A DNA stretch of 35,345 bases from DRTC01 sp964521025 (GTDB lineage Bacteria > Cloacimonadota > Cloacimonadia > Cloacimonadales > TCS61), in NCBI GenBank assembly GCA_964521025.1, contig CAZFPK010000033.1, positions 1-35,345 on the forward strand, written 5' to 3'. Below are positions 30,564 to 35,345 of this stretch, piece after piece. The notes under the pieces are model-generated. The model saw only the letters and a list, made by a program, of their open reading frames with translations, had not been told where the DNA came from and did not search any database. The stretch's first letter is position 1. Each line of letters begins with the position of its first letter. Made by a program: the position numbers and the translations under genes.

Positions 30564-30632
30564 TTATTTTCCTTTTTTCTGCTCTCACTATTATAACAAT
30601 CAAGATGGAAAAAGGTTCAGATTTTTTCGTAG

Positions 30633-30735
30633 TTCAATTTGCCAAATTGAAAACATTGTAGCACATTTTTGCAAAATGTGTTTTTTTTTATAAAGGTCTG
30701 AACTTTTTATTCCACAGAATACAATTCTGTGCTAC
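30633..30735. repeat. Palindrome cluster between the sigma and SHOCT-like genes
   Basis: TTCAATTTGCCAAATTGAA (30633-30651), CACATTTT-TGC-AAAATGTG (30661-30680) with CTACA on the minus strand, and AGAATACAATTCTGTGCTAC (30716-30735). The last one includes CTA (30732-30734), the complement of the SHOCT-like gene's TAG stop. Confidence 0.75.
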
Positions 30736-31118
30736 TCCACAAAAATCCTGATCGTTGTCGGAGTTCCGTCATCTTCCTCGACTTCCATAAAAAACAGGTC
30801 TCCAACTTCTCCGGAAGAAGCCATATCAACGATCTCTTTCCAATCGATTGAAGAAAAGTCAAAATTGGAAGAACCCAGATTAGCATTTATTTTTGCATGT
30901 TTGGGAATAAATTTGCCGGCTATTTTTGCCAGGTTCAACGGAATAGCAATATTCACTTTTGGTTTCGGTTTTCCTTCCTGAGTGATCCTGATCACCAGTT
31001 TTTTTCCTTTAATGGTAGGAGCAGATTTCGGGATTAACGCTGAAAGTAATCTCTCGCCTTCCTGTGCTGAAATCTTTCCATCTGCCACCATATCGATTAT
31101 TCTTCTTTTTTCATCCAT
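30732..31118 (-). CDS. SHOCT-like domain protein
   Basis: A 128-residue protein beginning MDEKRRIIDMVADGKISAQE and GERLLSALIP, a SHOCT-like (YvlB/LiaX N-terminal) helical pair with the usual DGKI(S/T)xxE motif. Then KKLVIRITQEGKPKPKVNIA, IPLNLAKIAGKFIPKHAK and GEVGDLFFMEVEEDDGTPTT, as in bacterial proteins with a conserved IPLxLAK strand next to DUF4097 genes. No transmembrane segment. In Gram-positives such proteins join cell-envelope stress sensing; a similar regulatory or scaffold role is inferred. ATG at 31118 with AAGGAGA 7 bases upstream. Its stop codon lies within a palindromic repeat. Shares its motif with the C-terminus of DUF4097 and DUF2089 proteins next door. Confidence 0.8.
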   Translation of the reverse strand: MDEKRRIIDMVADGKISAQEGERLLSALIPKSAPTIKGKKLVIRITQEGKPKPKVNIAIPLNLAKIAGKFIPKHAKINANLGSSNFDFSSIDWKEIVDMASSGEVGDLFFMEVEEDDGTPTTIRIFVE

Positions 31119-31130
31119 GATTTTCTCCTT

Positions 31131-31243
31131 AACTCACCCTAACCCTCTCTTGAAAAGAGAGGGAATAATATCGAAAATCAAATACAGATTTTCCTTCTAA
31201 AATTCCCCTTCTTTTCTCAAGAGAAGAGGTCATGGGATGAGTT
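31131..31243. repeat. 113-bp MITE-like element with AACTCA ends
   Basis: AACTCACCCTAACCCTCTCT with TGAAAAGAGAGGG (31131-31163) matches the reverse complement of the right part (TTCCCCTTCTTTTCTCAAGA to GATGAGTT, ending 31243) with small differences. Each arm is also a hairpin by itself (CCTCTCTT-GAA-AAGAGAGG, and CTTCTTTTC-TCAAGAGAAG). It fills the whole gap between the SHOCT-like and DUF4097 genes and stops two bases before the DUF4097 stop codon. It looks like the AACTCACCCCTNNCCCCTCTC element widespread in bacterial genomes. Confidence 0.85.
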
Positions 31244-31244
31244 C

Positions 31245-32603
31245 TTATTTTTCCATTGCTTTCAGCAATCTTTCTGCTTCATCTGCCGTGATCTTTCCAT
31301 CCTGCAGCATTTGCAGGATTTTGAGTCGGCTGCGTTCGTCAACTTCCTGTTTTTCCTTTTCAGAAAGGTCGGAAGATGCAAATTTTTCCTGCACTTTATT
31401 CATCGCTTTCTCGATTTTGATCTTAACTTTTTCCATCTTTTCCTTTATTTTTTCGTCATTGAATTCTTTACCGATTGATGCATTTATTTCTTTCTGAACT
31501 CCATCCATCGCATTCTGCACGATCACGGAAACATCCGGAATGTGAACATTTTTCAGTTTATTCTTCGCCTTTTCAATCTTGATCTTGATCTTATCTTTAT
31601 CGATATCTGCGGGAATTTTATCGACTACTCCATCCAGAATATCGGAAATCCCTGAGAGATCGATATTGAATCCAGCACCATAACACTTTTCATGATGAGG
31701 ATTTTTCATAATGCGAATCGAACCGTTCTCATTTTTGGCAGTGATCTCTACACTTCCGGAACCTTTCATCATTTCTATGATATGAATGTCATCTTCGGTT
31801 CGCCTGTCGTAGTTTCCTTCCAAACCGATGTTGAAATTTCCAAAATCATTTTCCGCTCTGATCTTGTAAGGAATTCCATCCGGAACAATAAGATGGATCT
31901 TTCCATTCTCGTTCCGGAAATTGAACTTGCCGGAGTCGATTGGACAAAATTCATAATAAATGCTGCCGTTTTCACTTTGAATATCAGCATTTTTGAAGTT
32001 CGCATCCAGAACTCGAAAAGGACCGTTTTCAGTTTTAGAAATGAGACTTCCTTTACATTTGGATAATTTCACCGGACTATTCTCCGTATTCAGATCGAAT
32101 TTTCCCTCACATTCTTTCATAGCGATCGGACCATTTTCCGTATTTACTTTAATATCGCTGTTGCATGACAAAATAGAAATCGGGCTGTTTTCCGTTTCGC
32201 AGTCGATTTTTCCATTAATATGATCCAATTTAATCGGACCATTTCCACCTTTGATTTTTTGGATTCCCTGCAGATTTTCCAGGGAAAGAGGACCATTTTC
32301 ATTTTCCATAGAAACATCTGAAATAATCGGAATGGAAAGAACTATTTCTACTTTTCTGATCGAGATTTCATCTTCCAAACCGGTCAGATCGATCTCCAGA
32401 ACATTATTTTGCTGATCATATTTTGTTTTGATCAAATCCTCGATTGTTTTCTCATCATCATAATTTTTGTAATCAAATTTCACATAAAAATCTGTTTCTT
32501 CCTGGTTTCTTCCTTTGATCTTTATTCCCAAATTCTCCGATTTAAAACTTACCTTCAGGTTACTTTTCGTTTGGGAGCGGAATGTTTTTTCAAAACTCGG
32601 CAT
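31245..32603 (-). CDS. DUF4097-type beta-ladder protein with C-terminal SHOCT-like motif
   Basis: A 452-residue protein without signal peptide or transmembrane segment. Residues about 95-330 are a ladder of short turns: ENGPLSL, GNGPIKL, ENSPISI, ENGPIAM, ENSPVKL, ENGPFRV, ENGSIYY, ENGKIHL and ENGSIRI, spaced about 20 residues apart, giving an open beta-helix/DUF4097 type fold. The early part (1-90) is KSNLKVSFKSENLGIKIKGR and VKFDYKNYDDEKTIEDL. After about 335 come two long helical runs rich in Lys/Glu (DKIKIKIEKAKNKLKNVHI, EKMEKVKIKIEKAMNKVQEK) and, at the end, RSRLKILQMLQDGKITADEA then ERLLKAMEK, the SHOCT-like motif. ATG at 32603 with AAGGAGG 5 bases upstream. A cytoplasmic scaffold or sensor with envelope-stress relatives is inferred. 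Confidence 0.83.
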   Translation of the reverse strand: MPSFEKTFRSQTKSNLKVSFKSENLGIKIKGRNQEETDFYVKFDYKNYDDEKTIEDLIKTKYDQQNNVLEIDLTGLEDEISIRKVEIVLSIPIISDVSMENENGPLSLENLQGIQKIKGGNGPIKLDHINGKIDCETENSPISILSCNSDIKVNTENGPIAMKECEGKFDLNTENSPVKLSKCKGSLISKTENGPFRVLDANFKNADIQSENGSIYYEFCPIDSGKFNFRNENGKIHLIVPDGIPYKIRAENDFGNFNIGLEGNYDRRTEDDIHIIEMMKGSGSVEITAKNENGSIRIMKNPHHEKCYGAGFNIDLSGISDILDGVVDKIPADIDKDKIKIKIEKAKNKLKNVHIPDVSVIVQNAMDGVQKEINASIGKEFNDEKIKEKMEKVKIKIEKAMNKVQEKFASSDLSEKEKQEVDERSRLKILQMLQDGKITADEAERLLKAMEK

Positions 32604-32620
32604 TTTTCCTCCTTTTTTGA

Positions 32621-32837
32621 AACAGCGAACAATTGCTGACAAAGACGAACATAGTGCATATTAGACATGACTGGACATCATCGCGATGCAGATGTAGTTC
32701 AGTTGTGAACATGACCTAATGGTCGCTTTAAGTCCAGTTTCGCTTCATTCTGCTGAACTCGAATCTTTTTTTTCCGTTCGATCTGTGTAAATCCATGAGC
32801 ATTTTTGTTCGTTCTTGTTCGCAATTGTTCACTGTTA
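32621..32837. repeat. 217-bp MITE-like element before the DUF4097 gene
   Basis: AACAGCGAACAATTGCTGAC through AAAGACGAACATAGTGC (32621-32657) matches the reverse complement of GCATTTTTGTTCGTTCTTGT through GCAATTGTTCACTGTT (32799-32837). The end AACAGYGAAC recurs in the element before gltX. The interior holds GACATCATCGCGATGCAGAT and no gene. It fills the gap between the DUF2089 and DUF4097 genes. Confidence 0.8.
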
Positions 32838-33200
32838 ATTGTTTTTCTTCATTTTCTCGATCGCTTCATCGACCGTTAGATTCCCCTTTTCGATCTCATC
32901 CAGAATGTCGGGTGAAAACGATCCGACTTGTTCCTTTTTTCCGGGGCATAGAACTTTCGTAACTTCGTTCAACCTGTTTTTCACGGTTGGATATGAAATT
33001 CCCAACGCTTTCTCCACTTCTTTGATACTTCCTTGACAGCAGACGAAAACTTTTACGAATTCCTGTTGCGAAGCATTCAAAGAAGCAAGTTCTCCAATCC
33101 CGAACTTTCCTTTGATCGATGTATCACAATTTGGACAATGATACTCGACTATCTCCAGGTTGGAATTGCAGACCGGGCATTGTTTTAATTGTTTATTCAT
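32835..33200 (-). CDS. DUF2089-family zinc-ribbon/HTH regulator
   Basis: A 121-residue putative transcription factor. The zinc ribbon at 8-25 has C8/C11 and C22/C25 (CPVCNSNLEIVEYHCPNC). Residues about 38-85 are a sigma-4/HTH-like DNA-binding section (LNASQQEFVKVFVCCQGSIK, EVEKALGISYPTVKNRLNEV). The C-terminus (about 95-121) reads SPDILDEIEKGNLTVDEAIE followed by KMKKNN, a diverged SHOCT-like motif. DUF2089 proteins are often next to DUF4097/SHOCT-like genes and are likely their regulators. ATG at 33200 with AGGAGG 5 bases upstream. First gene of the minus-strand cluster, with a promoter candidate at 33228-33256. The adjacent accAD gene is divergent. Confidence 0.85.
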   Translation of the reverse strand: MNKQLKQCPVCNSNLEIVEYHCPNCDTSIKGKFGIGELASLNASQQEFVKVFVCCQGSIKEVEKALGISYPTVKNRLNEVTKVLCPGKKEQVGSFSPDILDEIEKGNLTVDEAIEKMKKNN

Positions 33201-33227
33201 TTAACCTCCTGCTTAAATTATGGGGGC

Positions 33228-33256
33228 AAATAAATTACTTTTATTAATTATGTCAA
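33228..33256 (-). promoter_or_regulatory. Sigma-70-like promoter for the DUF2089 gene
   Basis: On the minus strand TTGACA (33256-33251) is followed, 17 bases on, by TTATTT (33233-33228). The DUF2089 start is 28 bases further, with the ribosome site in between. The intergenic stretch 33260-33375 is very AT-rich, with an ATAATAATAAATATTATT palindromic run. Confidence 0.45.
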
Positions 33257-33378
33257 GCAAATAATTAAAAAAATTTATATAATAATAAATATTATTAATA
33301 TCGGAAATTATTGAAGCATAAAAAAAACAATAAATTTCTTGATAAATAATTTACCCTGAATAAAAATTGAAACACAAG

Positions 33379-33406
33379 AAAAGCGGTAGTTTATAAAACC
33401 GCTTTT
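33379..33406 (+). terminator. Terminator-like hairpin in the accAD leader
   Basis: AAAAGCGGT-AGTTTATAAA-ACCGCTTTT, a perfect 9-bp stem with a TTTT end, 10 bases before the annotated accAD start. TTGATA (33338 region) lies upstream as a possible -35. It may be an attenuator, or it may terminate convergent or upstream reads. Confidence 0.55.
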
Positions 33407-33415
33407 ATCGAAAAA

Positions 33416-35218
33416 TTGAATCAGAAAAATTGTTCGCTTTTTCTGAAAGGGGGAAAAATTTCTTTAAAACATACAAACAATAGAGCCTGGAAAAAATATG
33501 AGATAACCAGGCATCCGGAACGACCAAGATCTTCTGAGATCATAAATGAATTATTTTCTGATTTCATTCCGTATGTGCAGGGATTTCCTAAAGATCATGC
33601 ATTGATCACCGGTTCTGCTAATTTTAAGAATCAGAAAGTTTTTATCATTGCTCAAGAAAAACCAAAAGGACAAACATTGGAAGAGCAGGCAAAAGTAAAT
33701 TTCGGGATGGTCAAACCGGAGGGATATGCACTCGCTTTGAAAATTATGGATCTTGCTGATAAAACAAATTCTCCACTGATCACCATCATCGATACACCCG
33801 GCGGAGATCCTTTCGAGCATTCTGCTGAATTTCTCCAGTCGTGGAAAATCTCTGATTGTATCTTCAAAATGGCAGGACTAAAAACCAGAACCATCGCTCT
33901 CATTTTAGGAGAAGGAGGAAGCGGTGGTGCTCTAGCTTTGCAGGTAGCGGATAGAACATTGATGATGGAAAACGCAGTTTATTCGGTGATGTCTCCGGAA
34001 GGTTGCTCGAGTATTATCTTAAGAAATCCTGCCCGGAAAGAGGAAGCAGCTAATTTACAAAAGCCGACTTCTGATGATATGCTGGCTTTCGGTATCATTG
34101 ACGATATTATTCCTGAACCGGAGGGCGGTGCTCACAATGATCATAAAACAACGATCATCAATATCGAAAAAAAACTTTCACTGACCCTGAACGAACTGAA
34201 TCATCTCGATCTGAAAAAGTTATTGAAAAGCAGGTACAAACGCTTTACAAATTATGGAGAATTCAAGGAAGATGTTTCCGAAGTGTTCAAACAAAAAACA
34301 ATGAAAAGCGTACATGCTATCGAGAAAAAATTCGAGAAAATATTTTCCAAACTGAAAAAAATCGGAGACCATCTCACATTACATCTGGCAAAAACTGCTA
34401 AAAATGAAGAAATAAAAGATTTACATAAAACAGAATATTATGAATGTGAAAAATGTAAAACACATATTTCTTTTCAAACTTTCCTCGATAATTTCAAAAC
34501 CTGCTCCAAATGCGGAGCACTAAACCGAAAATATTATCTATCCGCACACGAATGGATCGATTGTATCGCTGATAAAAACTCATTTATTGAACACGAAAAG
34601 TTCCTTGTTCCCAGGGATGCTTTGAAATTCAGTTATAAATACGAAGGCAAGACAAAATCTTATAAAGAAACTGTAAAAAATGCTCAAAAAAAGAAAGGTG
34701 TCAAAGAAGCACTCATTATCGGGGAAGCAAAGATCTTTGAAACTCCCGTAGTAGTCGCTGTTTCCGAATTCGGATTTCTGGGTGGTTCTATGGGTTCTGT
34801 GGTTGGAGAAAAATTCCTGCGAGCCGTGAAATTAACGAATTCCAAAAAATGTCCACTCATATCGATAGCTCTTTCCGGGGGAGCCAGAATGCATGAAGGA
34901 ATCCTCTCCCTGATGCAGATGGCAAAAACCAATATGGCTCTGACCAAACTGAAAAAACCTTATATTTCCGTTCTCGCTGATCCGACTTTTGGTGGTACTT
35001 TAGCCAGTTTCTCAACGCAAGGTACAATCATTTTGGCAGAAAAAAATGCGCAACTCGGTTTTGCCGGACCGCGTGTAACCAAACTTATTTCAGGTAATAG
35101 TATTGATGATAAATATTATACAGCCGAATTTTACCTGGAACGAGGTGGCGTGAATGAAGTTGCTTCCCGCAGAGAGATGAAGGAGACTGTCCATAAGTAT
35201 ATTTTGAGCTTAATGTAA
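33416..35218 (+). CDS. accAD: Fused acetyl-CoA carboxylase carboxyltransferase (alpha then beta)
   Basis: A 600-residue protein combining the two carboxyltransferase subunits that move carboxyl from carboxybiotin to acetyl-CoA, making malonyl-CoA for fatty acids. Residues about 22-300 are AccA-like: RAWKKYEITRHPERPRSSEI, LITIIDTPGGDPFEHSAEFL, GEGGSGGALALQVADRTLMM and YSVMSPEGCSSIIL. Residues about 340-600 are AccD-like, with a zinc ribbon C344/C347/C363/C366, FGFLGGSMGSVVGEKFLRAV, SGGARMHEGILSLMQMAKT and DPTFGGTLASFSTQGT, GFAGPRV. Separate subunits or beta-alpha order are usual; here alpha precedes beta. The AccA N-terminal helical part is short. There is no ATG near the start: TTG at 33416, or a non-standard ATT at 33455 with AAGGGGG just before it, are the options. 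Ends at TAA near 35218. Confidence 0.9.
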   Translation: MNQKNCSLFLKGGKISLKHTNNRAWKKYEITRHPERPRSSEIINELFSDFIPYVQGFPKDHALITGSANFKNQKVFIIAQEKPKGQTLEEQAKVNFGMVKPEGYALALKIMDLADKTNSPLITIIDTPGGDPFEHSAEFLQSWKISDCIFKMAGLKTRTIALILGEGGSGGALALQVADRTLMMENAVYSVMSPEGCSSIILRNPARKEEAANLQKPTSDDMLAFGIIDDIIPEPEGGAHNDHKTTIINIEKKLSLTLNELNHLDLKKLLKSRYKRFTNYGEFKEDVSEVFKQKTMKSVHAIEKKFEKIFSKLKKIGDHLTLHLAKTAKNEEIKDLHKTEYYECEKCKTHISFQTFLDNFKTCSKCGALNRKYYLSAHEWIDCIADKNSFIEHEKFLVPRDALKFSYKYEGKTKSYKETVKNAQKKKGVKEALIIGEAKIFETPVVVAVSEFGFLGGSMGSVVGEKFLRAVKLTNSKKCPLISIALSGGARMHEGILSLMQMAKTNMALTKLKKPYISVLADPTFGGTLASFSTQGTIILAEKNAQLGFAGPRVTKLISGNSIDDKYYTAEFYLERGGVNEVASRREMKETVHKYILSLM

Positions 35219-35222
35219 AATT

Positions 35223-35344
35223 GATGAACTTGTAAAAAGTTTAAAATTTACGGGACTGTCATCTTGAGCGTAGTCTAAGACTTAAAATTCTTTACTAACA
35301 TTTCCCACTTCATTTTATGCTTCTAACTCCTTTAAAAATAAGTA
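35223..35344. repeat. Right end: dispersed element with terminal inverted repeat
   Basis: GATGAACTTGTAAAAAGTTT (35223-35242) and ACTGTCATCTTGAGCGTAG match the element at 27062-27245, and 35292-35344 is the inverted copy of 1-53. So the 53-base end repeat is part of, or joined to, this CTGTCAT family. Nothing coding is present. Confidence 0.75.
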
Positions 35345-35345
35345 A

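Noticed and set aside
1..35345. Composite transposon spanning the whole window
   Set aside because: No transposase or integrase was found and the content is mostly housekeeping genes, so repeats at contig ends are the simpler explanation.

Overview
The window looks like chromosomal DNA of an AT-rich, Gram-negative-type anaerobe, most likely a member of Candidatus Cloacimonadota (formerly WWE1). The reasons are a 1,591-residue secreted protein with an FlgD-like, type IX secretion-style C-terminal tail, a fused two-domain radical SAM/DUF2344 protein, an MCE/Mla lipid-transport operon, a bacterial GlnS beside GltX, and good Shine-Dalgarno sites. The phylum call is an inference from protein families, not from a marker gene. 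The first 53 bases and the last 53 bases are inverted copies of each other (50 of 53 identical), so the window probably is a whole contig broken at a dispersed repeat.

Layout. 0.1-5.5 kb (minus): an Mla-type operon in the order mlaD, auxiliary lipoprotein fused to a predicted outer-membrane barrel, STAS-mlaE, mlaF, then a Mut7-C-like protein that lacks the PIN acidic residues. 5.6-9.5 kb (plus): an inverted-repeat-bounded 304-bp stretch with a 28-codon ORF, a short RodZ-like protein, and the radical SAM/DUF2344 protein. 9.5-13.6 kb: a toxin-antitoxin graveyard (relBE-type, vapBC and hicB remnants, all missed by long-ORF calling), an O-methyltransferase, an apparently intact ParD-like/RelE pair and an uncharacterised protein with a PD-(D/E)XK-like motif. 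13.7-14.5 kb: a lipoprotein. 14.8-20.6 kb (plus): gltX, a GNAT acetyltransferase, holB (delta prime), glnS and an ArsC-type arsenate reductase. 20.8-26.7 kb: a lipoprotein-like gene with a damaged 5' end and the giant secreted protein with a clear terminator. 26.8-29.1 kb: an RHS core remnant, two MITE-like elements, a GyrI-like protein and two VOC paralogues, one exported. 29.3-33.2 kb (minus): DUF2089 regulator, DUF4097-type beta-ladder protein, SHOCT-like protein and a sigma factor with a long C-terminal extension. 33.4-35.2 kb (plus): a fused acetyl-CoA carboxylase carboxyltransferase (alpha then beta).

Two groups stand out as possible new systems. In the minus-strand cluster at 29.3-33.2 kb, three consecutive proteins carry the same short helical motif (GK-I/L-S/T-x2-E-x4-LL-type), at the C-terminus, C-terminus and N-terminus, followed by an ECF-like sigma factor with a roughly 220-residue unknown domain. 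This looks like an envelope-stress signalling module. In the Mla operon, the PqiC-like lipoprotein is fused to a C-terminal beta-rich, barrel-like domain, which could let one protein link the MCE machine to the outer membrane.

The intergenic DNA is crowded with short inverted-repeat elements of at least six types. Several sit exactly at gene ends and supply the stop codons of mlaE, gltX, arsC and the SHOCT-like gene. No tRNA, rRNA, CRISPR array, transposase or prophage gene was seen.
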